From UBA3206 sp964548855 (lineage in GTDB: Bacteria > Bacillota_I > Bacilli_A > Acholeplasmatales > Anaeroplasmataceae), in assembly GCA_964548855.1 (NCBI GenBank), contig CAZJSR010000008.1:1-64000 (forward strand): a DNA stretch of 64,000 nt. The letters run 5' to 3'. Positions 37,301 through 45,496 of the stretch are shown piece after piece (the first letter of the stretch is position 1; every line of letters begins with the position of its first letter). A model generated the notes under the pieces. That model made no database searches. It was not told the DNA's origin and worked only from the letters and a program-made list of their open reading frames with translations. A program made the position numbers and the translations under genes.

Positions 37301-40300
37301 GTTATTCTAGCTAATAAAGCAGATGAAGACTTATATGATAATTATTCATTCTTAGTATCTTTATGTGGAAAGAGATATTATTCATCTTGTGGTACAAGCA
37401 GTCTTCATTCAACAAGTAATGTTGGTATTTATCGTTTCCGTCAACCATGGAATGAAACTCAATATTTTACATGGAAACAAAGTGGTGGAAATAAGGTTTA
37501 TACTTCTCAATATATTGAATATAATGTAAATGATATTTTGAATCTTGATGGTATCCTAACAGAATATAAAGATTCCGTAATTCAATCTGCTGATGAAAGA
37601 AATATTATTAATGATATATTCAATAAATATATAATTAATGATTATCAAAATGCTCAAAAGATTATTAGAGTTTCATTATTAGAATCACTTGGCTTAAATG
37701 AAACTAATAGTGATAAATTTATTGATTCATTTATTCGTACAAATATTTATTCATTAAGTTTAATTAATGGTAATTTACCATTTACTTATTTGAAATATAA
37801 TTCTTCACAAACTGTAATAGAATATCTTATTGGGTTAGCAAATTTATCATCATCTAATAATAAAGATGCAGTAATTCTTGCGGCTGTATCAAATAAAGAT
37901 ACTTATGTTAAACTTCTAGAGATATTAATAAAAGCTGGAAATACAACTAGTAAAAATGAATATAATGATTATTCTAGATTACTTGATTATATTCTTAATA
38001 ATAAAGAAGTCTTAACAGGAGATACGATTGATTTAGAAAAACTAAGTGGACTTGATACATTAGAATTAGATTCGTATTTAGCTCCATTTGACAATGGACA
38101 AATATCTATTAATTCACTAGATAATATTACAGGAGAAAATTTAGCAGTTGTTTTAAATAAAACAACATTTGAGGATGTTGATTATCGTAGAGGATTAACA
38201 TTTACTAAATTAAATTTAGAAGTAAGTAATAAAACAAATATTGTTAGGATTCTAGCAAAATCTATTAGTGGAACAAAAACATTAACTTATTCTAGTGATA
38301 CTTCTAAAACAAATACTATATCAATAAGTGATATGAATTATTATGAATTATCAGTTTCTTCATTGACAAATATTGTCTTAGAGACAAATAATGATATAGT
38401 TATTTATCAAATTGATATTATTATAGATACTTTAGAAAATAGTACTAAAGAAATCAATACCCCTCTTGATAATGTTGAAAGTTTAAATATCACTAGATCA
38501 AATATTCTATCTTCACTTCCTGAAGGAGCAACAATTGATAGTGTTAACGCTACTTTTACAGTAACAAGCACAAGTGGTACAGCACTTAATGCATATGTAA
38601 AATATGGAGATAATAAAACTGATACTCATACTATTTCAGAAGATGAGGTTGTAAACTATGATGTTGATATTACTCAGTTTTTAGATATGGATATAACATT
38701 AGGTAAACTTGCTGGTGGTGATTTAGTATTTACAAATTATACTTTAAATATTTCATATCACACAGGAGAATATAGTATAAGTACTATTACAAATGATAGT
38801 ATAGAAAGAACAGGATTACTTAATTTAGATATCATTTTATATAGTGAAGCGTATAATAGATATTTATCTTATGTAATGCATAATAGCGCGAATTATAATA
38901 AAGTATTTAATAACTTTTTAAATGATGTAGTTGTAAATATGGCACCACTTAATACTTCAGATTCTTCTAGTAATCCTATAAATCTATTAATAAATAGTAT
39001 GGATTATAATAAAAAGGATGAACTAGCTAGATTATTATTGTCTAGTTACAATGAATGTTTTAGTCAATTTATTGATATTCTAGATACTAAACAGTTAATA
39101 AAAATAGTATATGAATCATTAGCGGGAGAAAATAACGGTTATACATATTTTAGTGATATTATTGCTAACGCAAATGACAATAATTTACTTACATCAGATT
39201 TTAAGAAAGTATTAAATGCAGCGTATATTACAGCAGATTATTCTAATATTTATAATCAATCACTATCAAACTCTAATGTTAATGTTAGTCAAACAGTATT
39301 AAAAGAACAATTATTAACTAGATTTGATAATGAATATCAATATATAAATAGTGATGGTACTTTTGATAATAATAAATTTGAAGCATTATGTAATTATATA
39401 AATTATTCGCTAGGTACAACAGGTTATGGTATATATGCTCTAGCATCTTCTAAGGGAATCTTAAATGGTGAATTCTTACCAGATAACTTAGTGCTTGATT
39501 CAATGGATGCGGCTTATGTTGTTAATAAGGTAGAATCTAATTTAGAAACAACATCAAAATTTATATCAGTTAATAATGTAAATGAAGGAGAATATACATA
39601 TAATGTCGTATTATCTAGTAATTCAGTTTTACAAGCTACAAGTGATAAAAAGGTAGAGGTTAAAACGACATCTATTTCATATGATGGTCAACAATTTAAT
39701 AAATATGTTTCAATGGGTGGAAAAGGTTCTAAAACTAATCGTTCTATAAAACTAACACTTAATAATAGAAGTAATGTTAGAATTTATGGAGCTGGTACTT
39801 CAGGTAGAGTTCTTGCGATTTATGATTCAGAGTATAATAATATTTTAGCTGAATTAAATGTAAATAGTGATATTTCACATAAAGATGCAATACTTGATGC
39901 TGGAGAATATTATATCGCTAGTACAAATAGTGGTCTTAATTTCTATGGTGTTTTAGTAGAAGAAATATCTTCATCAAATGCTTCTAATAGTGGTACATAT
40001 TTAACAGATACTATTTCTAGTTCATGGCGTGGTACAAATGATAAAGTAGGAAGCGTTAATAATTCGTTTAATGTAGAAATGAAACAATTAGTTAAAAGTA
40101 TTTCTACAACTATATTTACATTAGATTTAATAACATCTGATGGACTTAGAATTTATTCAAGTGAATCATCTATTGATTTAACAAATAACATTATTACATA
40201 CTATGTACCAAAAGATTTTGATTTAACTAACTTAACAATTGATACATTTACAATGTCTTTAGCAAATAACGCTAAATTATATTTAAACAATACTTTAGTA

Positions 40301-42721
40301 AGAAAAGGTAGTGTATCAAGTACATTTAATTTAAATGTGGGAGATAATACTGGAATTATAAAAGTACAAGCTGAAGAAGAAAGTGTAGTAGAAAATTATA
40401 CAATTATAGTAGTTGAAGCTGATTTCTCATTTGATATTAGGGAAATAAATAATGTTGAAAGTGGTCTTTATACAGTTGAATATAAAGACGGTATAGTTAG
40501 ACTTGAATTAACTTCACCATCAGAAGAAAATAGTACTTTAGAAAAACTTCCAAATCAAATGGATATTACACCATATATCTCTATTAGAAATTCACTTGAT
40601 GAAGTAATGGATAATGCGTATCTATTATTAGAAGATCCGATTATAGATGAAACAGGAAGTACAAATATTTCTATGGAAATCTTATCAACACTTCCAACAG
40701 GTACTTATGATATTGTTGTAGATATTTATGGTTCTATAAAGAAATATCAATTTATAAAAAAACCATCTACTGAACATAAAATACTTAAATTTGAATATAA
40801 TGGAAAAGATATTTCAAATTTATTTACAAAAGATGGAGACATTTATGTTGTAAATAGTGATGTATTATATGGTAGAGCTTATGATTATTTAGAGTTAACT
40901 GATGTAGAATCTTCGTCATTCTATTTAAGTAATTTAGAATATTCAAGCGGAGCCACATTAAATATTTCTGCGACATATAATATATCGGATACAACAAACT
41001 TAATGACATATACAGTCGTATATGTTATTACAGCAGAAGATACATCATCACAAACATATAAGCATGTTATTAATGAAATAGCACCATATGAAAGTGGTTC
41101 TCAATATGTATCTTCGTATCAAAATGGAGATTTAATCCCAGAACAAACAAAAATTTATAGTAATGATTATAATGATAATATCGTATATTTTAGTTTTGAA
41201 CGTGGTACAAATGCGATAAATAGAGTAAAGTATAGTTTAACAGGATTCTATACACTTGGAGATATTAAATATTCATATAACTTAGATGATGAGTATCCTC
41301 AAGGATATACAGCTGTATCAGTCTTAACTGCAGGTCTTTCAATTGTAGTTAGTGAAGCTGCTGATGCGGGAGTATATATATTTAATTATGTTTATACATC
41401 AAAAGGTTTATGGAATGATGGAGAATATGAAAGAGTATATAATTTCCCTGAAGTAAAGGTTGAAAAACTAGCAAGTAAAGATTCATTATTGCATACAATT
41501 ACATTTATTAGTGGTACAACAAAATTATCAACATTATCAACTGTAATGTATCCTGAAAGTCCTATTAGACCAACATCAGATGCGTTAGATGATGAAGAAG
41601 TTTCGTATTCATATTTAAGTGCAAGTGCGGCTAATAACAAGATTAACGTAACAACAAGCGCTATTAATTATAATAGTTATGCTTCTAGCAATGATTTTTA
41701 TATCATTGGTTCTGTAACAAATGTAAATCTTGCAAGTTATTCTCCTACATTCGAAATAGAAGAATATGCAAAGATATATCAATATACAACTTTATCAAAA
41801 TTGAGAGATTATGGTTCTGATAATCATCAAACAAAAACTGATACTGAAATATTAAGTAATCATGATTCACTATATTTATATGTTCCTTATACTAGTGATA
41901 ATGAATCAACGATAAAAATATTCTTAGTAGAAGTAGATACAAATAATAATAACAAGTGGATAAGAGCGTATAATGATACTTGGGATGGAGTAAGTAGTAG
42001 CGATGTTTCATTCAACCAAGATACAAAAGAAATTGCATATGATGGAAAAACATATGAGGTTTCAAATCTTGCAGGTACTACAAGCGCAGCTAATTCATCA
42101 TTATATATGAATTATATTGGAAATCCACTTGCAGATTCTAATATTGAAGATGATATTAATGATTCACATTTCTGGTATGTATCTTATGTAGTATTCTCAG
42201 AAGATGCATTATCAAATGGAACAAATAAAATACAATATTATCATGTATCAATGATTGACCTTGAAAATACAAATTACTTTGTATTTACTGTTAGTTCGCC
42301 TTCAGATTTAGAATTGACATCTATTTATTTAACATTAGTTTATAATGTATATGATAGTAAAGAAGAAAATTATCAAACTAAATCATTAAGCTTATTTGTA
42401 AATTATGATAGGGAGAATAATAAGTATTATGCGGTATATGATATTACTTTATTACCTAGAGGATATTATTATTTTACAATAAGCTTACCAAATGGATATG
42501 AAGCATATTACGAAGTAACTAATGGTAAAGTAAACACTAATAATAATGAAAATGAATTAGGAGCTTACTTACCACCTGCATCAATTATTATTCAAGAAAT
42601 AGATATTTCTATTACAATAACTAAAACGGATGAAACTGTTGGTGATATTTGGGGTCTGGGAACTACAAGTACACAAAGTGTCCGTGTAAATGAAAAAAAA
42701 TCAAAGAGTGAAGCAGAATAA
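31331..42721 (+). CDS. Giant secreted protein with GLUG-type beta-helix, 3796 residues
   Basis: The signal segment (about 7-26) is typical, with a basic start. From about residue 95 to 1400 are GLUG-like repeats: STPEELYAFSYLC, FSGRFNGNGYEITGL, then many of the form VSGFVENGTINNVSTR and GGVVGVIGGNGTIENT, which predict a long beta-solenoid. Residues about 1430-1790 and 2040-2230 are helical and Asn/Ser-rich. A GSHGSDVNSGGGY loop near 1810 opens a mixed domain. A cadherin-like beta-sandwich appears near 2990-3030 (FNLNVGDNTGIIKV). The C-terminal third is beta-rich. The end (QSVRVNEKKSKSEAE) has no LPXTG, membrane anchor or other wall-binding motif. Likely an adhesin or matrix protein exported with the TasA-like proteins upstream. 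The frame is intact over 11.4 kb. Confidence 0.72.
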   Translation: MKGKRIIKLITTSVLSILSLVFILSFVLNFKDNKNDGYLSNFTESAGYYRPDGKEILQIGEGRKTADAYKSISDLYTINNTTSVVTRNSNPYDEKTTISISTPEELYAFSYLCKDNSEFLSYNYALINNIDYTQYGLGHEFYPVACLGESFSGRFNGNGYEITGLTMISITDNSLGASGAHSEFSAITYYSMFGVVSSTGVIENLGLVNVNITINSAILQNSLQYVSSLVGLNEGSVGYCYVKDLRDAQNESSGITAAGTYQISGLVAVNSGYFGNSYTALSIVANYTLSTTNTMWHEILLINNNGICENLYFYNASIPIGGYSISGQNEVVVYDATLIGRTLNRTYNGAIYCENMKTLNNSVYESNNDIWYTSGSYGNKLSASLSKINTPILRGLKYNIETQTFEIENEYDYMYMYELFNMNSFFASSSVTYKILEDIDLQYLPVLNYKYDQNISCNIVGELDESRKTVENVDGSYSKYPTIFNATIFNTITTEGMVCYGVFPWFTGVLDGLNFFFDDELTINPKSVGSNIQAIGLVSGFVENGTINNVSTRAILNLGENVGRFYAGGVVGVIGGNGTIENTISTGLIEATSSNIFTNSQISGYMDGVAIGGIVGYSNDSYANFNVLLSTTNIVAPVYASSNTIDVAIGGVIGAGYTQNASSLANKGNITVSGKNYGSLYVSGVIGRLLGVQKQISLFHNQGDIKLEGTINADIYLSGVINADIQTSSGVLSASRYVNSASKYIFYASSFTNSGIISINVKPTELMYSGVANIMAENGFLSTISGFYNLAYKYDINNEKVFDSAIQTIEMDKIFSFGAVISTNATNLNGLIKASYLYNLRNYNFTTSSQTKESSYYYSGCINGNYVTGEELRNEGDLNFNITNKIGDSDSKITIVGIIYEVSNGCSLSKVYNGGDISVNYTANIDADLYVSGISYANRNSISKSDINLYNPTSSNYDSKKTGSLNSVINNGDIKVLSSKFSQITYSTTEIKSANGQSTLGNTVETTFSSVCQINGRLFTSGIVTINESVITNTFNLGMVTAGNYITDTFKTEVNAAGISVLNIGSCAYILNSANNGDIKAINMSSGKNYQSEVNAAGITCRNDKYENGDDYQGNTSDPNSKQIISFTINYGSVYSYNYRYNIASTAEEPNVKSAGILAMGLCNVINVVNYGNIYGSETASGIFGVVYFEKFDVEVSSNIYIANTINYGNVYILERGYNKIHGDEYDDSQWIIYDDFIALTNDKASEYALTKVARNTQYISVIGSVFSIVNFNEKTNAKNIEIRYLTSFNDKVTICGAATYIPQGVSVDVSTFYSAYSTTNSKTGALQADMWMGKFVTYVPLTTESKTIMAVTNISSSGDVTTERKTFAGAFGQNFAFRLAIEGKEGYTDISMHPTDAFILDYFQFVGYKYVNENLLEVIGWRSIAYQTAANDFAQNIDAIMLMLDKVSTITSVSNDALKTDTWMQYLSSKNLTILVDSLIEENNVTSLKTLLQYLFSNDSKSNVLITSEVRENILNKILSSTSEIDCAMLLNDILAYENGYSTILSDAILSDNNEVTEYIKNYVGTLDKPSTISIIEGYIDYLENNDNSYFNLSINEVSRLNILKTIFENIDDELFYKELVDILNINSSIEMSDTLKMYTGYNNLDTSQKKELFNAILNTNVNSIDSLCAYLDVMESEVGYFSSLTQNGFSATSMDNIYSNAGLTSSEVSSSSTVIDNRVALWNQIKDTTTFKNYFNTRYTSEKVYKATEYNNTFQSVTEPHNDGAYIGDTSQNRLDYLYAKNVTPETYFYGPYKSENKDTPTWGSHGSDVNSGGGYTTVFASEDISLWTSNEIMLSRGGKNSTTTFSDALHDSVILMYYDLANEQMGEANKTIDLNGITFKGFENIQLQRHKQLSDPLNNVIYNTSDWTGVKFTTNNYTITVESTGETFSLSDATIGAIYYDGGRSVTLSNGRNVTMPNIRTYICDSNGTYHPVYGNCSVTDGVNTYDVILANKADEDLYDNYSFLVSLCGKRYYSSCGTSSLHSTSNVGIYRFRQPWNETQYFTWKQSGGNKVYTSQYIEYNVNDILNLDGILTEYKDSVIQSADERNIINDIFNKYIINDYQNAQKIIRVSLLESLGLNETNSDKFIDSFIRTNIYSLSLINGNLPFTYLKYNSSQTVIEYLIGLANLSSSNNKDAVILAAVSNKDTYVKLLEILIKAGNTTSKNEYNDYSRLLDYILNNKEVLTGDTIDLEKLSGLDTLELDSYLAPFDNGQISINSLDNITGENLAVVLNKTTFEDVDYRRGLTFTKLNLEVSNKTNIVRILAKSISGTKTLTYSSDTSKTNTISISDMNYYELSVSSLTNIVLETNNDIVIYQIDIIIDTLENSTKEINTPLDNVESLNITRSNILSSLPEGATIDSVNATFTVTSTSGTALNAYVKYGDNKTDTHTISEDEVVNYDVDITQFLDMDITLGKLAGGDLVFTNYTLNISYHTGEYSISTITNDSIERTGLLNLDIILYSEAYNRYLSYVMHNSANYNKVFNNFLNDVVVNMAPLNTSDSSSNPINLLINSMDYNKKDELARLLLSSYNECFSQFIDILDTKQLIKIVYESLAGENNGYTYFSDIIANANDNNLLTSDFKKVLNAAYITADYSNIYNQSLSNSNVNVSQTVLKEQLLTRFDNEYQYINSDGTFDNNKFEALCNYINYSLGTTGYGIYALASSKGILNGEFLPDNLVLDSMDAAYVVNKVESNLETTSKFISVNNVNEGEYTYNVVLSSNSVLQATSDKKVEVKTTSISYDGQQFNKYVSMGGKGSKTNRSIKLTLNNRSNVRIYGAGTSGRVLAIYDSEYNNILAELNVNSDISHKDAILDAGEYYIASTNSGLNFYGVLVEEISSSNASNSGTYLTDTISSSWRGTNDKVGSVNNSFNVEMKQLVKSISTTIFTLDLITSDGLRIYSSESSIDLTNNIITYYVPKDFDLTNLTIDTFTMSLANNAKLYLNNTLVRKGSVSSTFNLNVGDNTGIIKVQAEEESVVENYTIIVVEADFSFDIREINNVESGLYTVEYKDGIVRLELTSPSEENSTLEKLPNQMDITPYISIRNSLDEVMDNAYLLLEDPIIDETGSTNISMEILSTLPTGTYDIVVDIYGSIKKYQFIKKPSTEHKILKFEYNGKDISNLFTKDGDIYVVNSDVLYGRAYDYLELTDVESSSFYLSNLEYSSGATLNISATYNISDTTNLMTYTVVYVITAEDTSSQTYKHVINEIAPYESGSQYVSSYQNGDLIPEQTKIYSNDYNDNIVYFSFERGTNAINRVKYSLTGFYTLGDIKYSYNLDDEYPQGYTAVSVLTAGLSIVVSEAADAGVYIFNYVYTSKGLWNDGEYERVYNFPEVKVEKLASKDSLLHTITFISGTTKLSTLSTVMYPESPIRPTSDALDDEEVSYSYLSASAANNKINVTTSAINYNSYASSNDFYIIGSVTNVNLASYSPTFEIEEYAKIYQYTTLSKLRDYGSDNHQTKTDTEILSNHDSLYLYVPYTSDNESTIKIFLVEVDTNNNNKWIRAYNDTWDGVSSSDVSFNQDTKEIAYDGKTYEVSNLAGTTSAANSSLYMNYIGNPLADSNIEDDINDSHFWYVSYVVFSEDALSNGTNKIQYYHVSMIDLENTNYFVFTVSSPSDLELTSIYLTLVYNVYDSKEENYQTKSLSLFVNYDRENNKYYAVYDITLLPRGYYYFTISLPNGYEAYYEVTNGKVNTNNNENELGAYLPPASIIIQEIDISITITKTDETVGDIWGLGTTSTQSVRVNEKKSKSEAE

Positions 42722-42725
42722 ACAA

Positions 42726-42763
42726 TTAGGAGATGTGTTTTCACATCTCCTAAATTATAGGAG
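42726..42763 (+). promoter_or_regulatory. Strong intercistronic hairpin without U-tract, next to RBS
   Basis: TTAGGAGATGTG (42726-42737) pairs perfectly with CACATCTCCTAA (42742-42753) around TTTT. No T-run follows, so it is not a standard terminator. Its 3' arm CTCCTA (42747-42752) could instead pair with TAGGAG (42758-42763), the ribosome site of the next gene. The 12-bp stem is the more stable option. Confidence 0.6.
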
Positions 42764-42772
42764 TTGGTAAAT

Positions 42773-45433
42773 TTGAAAAAGAAAAATAAAATTATTTTAG
42801 GTATCATTACAAGTCTTTCATTAGTATCTATTTTTCCTATAATGACGTCATGTAAGAAAAGTAGTCCGACTGATAAGGAAGAACCTGAAGTAGAACTTGA
42901 AAAATTTAGTGGGATAAGTGTTTCTAATAAAGAAGTTACATATGATGGTAAAAATCATAGAATAGATATAACAGGAGATATTCCTTTAGGTTCGATTGTT
43001 AACATTACATATAAAAATAGTAAAGGAATTACTACTGATCATTGTATTGAAGCAGATACATACACAGTAAATGTAATAATTACCCATGAAAGATATGAAA
43101 AATTAATATTACCTACTGTAACATTAAAGATTAATAAAGCCATTTATGATTATGGTGCAATTAATTTCACTGATCAAATAGTCACATATGATGGTACTGA
43201 AAAGAAACTTGAAATTTTAGATTTACCTTCTGATTTAAATGTCTCTTATATTTATAAAAAGGATAATATTAAAGTCGATAAATGTATAGATTCTGGAGTG
43301 TACAGTGTAACAGCTATTGTAAGTAAGTCAGATAACTACATTCCTTATGAGATTACAAAAACTTTAACAATATCTAAAGCTAGTATTAGTAATAATATAG
43401 AATTAAATGATTCAACTACAAGATATAATGGATTAAAACAAACCGTGACAGATTTCTATGTTCCAGATGGAATCGACTATACAATTAAAATTACTGACAA
43501 AGATGAAAATGAAGTAGAGCCTATTAATGTTGGTGTATATTATGTTACTTTAACAATAAATAGTCCTAATTATGATATTAATAAGCTTAACGCAACTTTT
43601 GAAATACTACCAAAATATTTTAGTTTGACTAAAGAAGATGTAGGATTTGAGTCATTTACAGTTGATTATGATGGATTAACACATAATATAAATATTACAA
43701 ATATTCCACAAGGAATTAAGTATAAATTAAAGTATACATATAACGGAATTGAAGTAGACAGTGATAATATTATAAATCCTGGTATGTATAGTGTTACTTT
43801 AGAATTAGATAATGATAACTCAAATAATTATTTATTCTCAAGTGAATATAATAAGGATATTTTAGTAACATGGGTTACACATGATAGTAATCAAGAGCCT
43901 CTTGATAATCCTTATATTTCATTTCAAGGATTTGCAGGGGCTATAAGCATCACAATAAATAAGGTTAACATTCCGTCTGAAAACCTTAAATTTGATGATG
44001 TATATCAAGGTTACACAGGACAAGCACAAATATTAGATTTAGATAAATTAAAGAAAGAGTATGATTATTCTATTATAAATTATTATTATGATGAAAATTG
44101 TATTGATGTTATATCTAATTCTAATTTATCAAATATAAAATTAGGAGAATATTATGTTAAACTAAACGTCCATAGTAATTTTTATAAGGATACTGAAACA
44201 ATAGTAAAATTAATTATAGAAAAAAATGATAATTCATATCATGATGTAAAATTCAAATATGAGGGAAAAATATATAAAGAACTAGTTGTTTCTCCTAAAG
44301 GTAGTATAACAAGTGATATATTAGATGATATAGAACTTCCATTACTTGAGGATGGTTATGAGTATATGATTGAGGAAGTTAATAATATAACAGAAGACTT
44401 AGTTATAGAAATAAAAAAAGTAGCCTCTACAATAGAAGAAGCCCGAGATTTTACATTTGAAATGTCAGAAAATGGTATTTTAGTTTCTGGATATACTGGA
44501 GATAAAACACGTGTTGTTTTACCGACAAAGTGTATTTATGATAATAAAATATGTGATGTTATTGGTGTTTCAGAAAAAGCATTTAATGGTAATTCTAAGA
44601 TAAATAGATTAGATATCCCTAAAGGATATAAATTTATTAATGATTATGCGTTTAGTAATATGACATCACTGTATTCAGTTTATATTCCAAGTGATTTTAA
44701 AGACGCAACTATTAGTAATAACGCATTTAGTAATTCTTATCGTATATCAGAATTGATTTCAGATGAAAAAATCACTTTCCCTTCAAATGTAACATATGGT
44801 GGAATATCAAAACTAGATACTATTAAGTCTATAGGAAAAAGTAAAGTTATTATTACCTTAGATTTTGCGTATTACATAAGTGATAGTCTTAAGTATATCA
44901 TTGAGGTATATGATAGTGAAGAAATAATTATATCAGAAGATAAAGATAATCTTATTGTTATAAAAGAAAAAGCGATAGTTAGTAAAATCGTAAAGAAAAT
45001 CGATTTAAGAAATGCATATATAATACTCCCTGGGTCAGTTGAAGCTAATAATCTAGAAGAGGTGATTTTACCTTTTGTTGGAACATTTGACGGAGAAGTT
45101 GGTATGTTAAGTACTATTTTTGAAGGTATTTCAAAAATTAATAAAGTAGTAATTAATACTATAAATTTAGCCGAAAATGCATTTGATGGCATTAAAATAG
45201 AAAATTTAATTCTTAATTCAGATAATATTACACTAAATAAAAATGTTTTTAACAATTGTAGTATAAAAAAACTATATTTGAATGCAGAAAATGTTAATAT
45301 TAAAGATAATGCATTTAATAATGCTAATATAGAAAATATATATTATAGTTGTGATATTAAAAATATTACATTAAATACTACGGGTAATGAATCATATGAT
45401 AATATAAATAAAATTTATAATAATAAAAATTAA
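42773..45433 (+). CDS. Surface lipoprotein with MBG-type repeats and BspA-type LRRs
   Basis: 886 residues from the second TTG, which has GGAG 9 nt upstream; GGAG abuts the first TTG (42764). Lipobox MTSC near residue 25. Four or more repeats of about 85 residues carry VTYDGKNHRI, VTYDGTEKKLEI, TVDYDGLTHNINI and similar, as in MBG/YDG domains. The end (about 560-880) has BspA/LRR_5 repeats: VSEKAFNGNSKINRLDIP, INDYAFSNMTSLYSVYIP and later ENAFDGIKIENLILNSDN. Such proteins bind host or bacterial ligands. Last gene of the riboswitch operon. Confidence 0.75.
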   Translation: MKKKNKIILGIITSLSLVSIFPIMTSCKKSSPTDKEEPEVELEKFSGISVSNKEVTYDGKNHRIDITGDIPLGSIVNITYKNSKGITTDHCIEADTYTVNVIITHERYEKLILPTVTLKINKAIYDYGAINFTDQIVTYDGTEKKLEILDLPSDLNVSYIYKKDNIKVDKCIDSGVYSVTAIVSKSDNYIPYEITKTLTISKASISNNIELNDSTTRYNGLKQTVTDFYVPDGIDYTIKITDKDENEVEPINVGVYYVTLTINSPNYDINKLNATFEILPKYFSLTKEDVGFESFTVDYDGLTHNINITNIPQGIKYKLKYTYNGIEVDSDNIINPGMYSVTLELDNDNSNNYLFSSEYNKDILVTWVTHDSNQEPLDNPYISFQGFAGAISITINKVNIPSENLKFDDVYQGYTGQAQILDLDKLKKEYDYSIINYYYDENCIDVISNSNLSNIKLGEYYVKLNVHSNFYKDTETIVKLIIEKNDNSYHDVKFKYEGKIYKELVVSPKGSITSDILDDIELPLLEDGYEYMIEEVNNITEDLVIEIKKVASTIEEARDFTFEMSENGILVSGYTGDKTRVVLPTKCIYDNKICDVIGVSEKAFNGNSKINRLDIPKGYKFINDYAFSNMTSLYSVYIPSDFKDATISNNAFSNSYRISELISDEKITFPSNVTYGGISKLDTIKSIGKSKVIITLDFAYYISDSLKYIIEVYDSEEIIISEDKDNLIVIKEKAIVSKIVKKIDLRNAYIILPGSVEANNLEEVILPFVGTFDGEVGMLSTIFEGISKINKVVINTINLAENAFDGIKIENLILNSDNITLNKNVFNNCSIKKLYLNAENVNIKDNAFNNANIENIYYSCDIKNITLNTTGNESYDNINKIYNNKN

Positions 45434-45496
45434 TTATTTTCTATATGATTATAAAATGATATAATTAATTGAATTTATGAAAAAAAGGTGATTATA

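Noticed and set aside
44872..45255. 127-codon minus-strand frame opposite the LRR lipoprotein
   Set aside because: Opposite strand of clear LRR repeats; Ser/Ile/Leu-rich product looks like the complement of those repeats.
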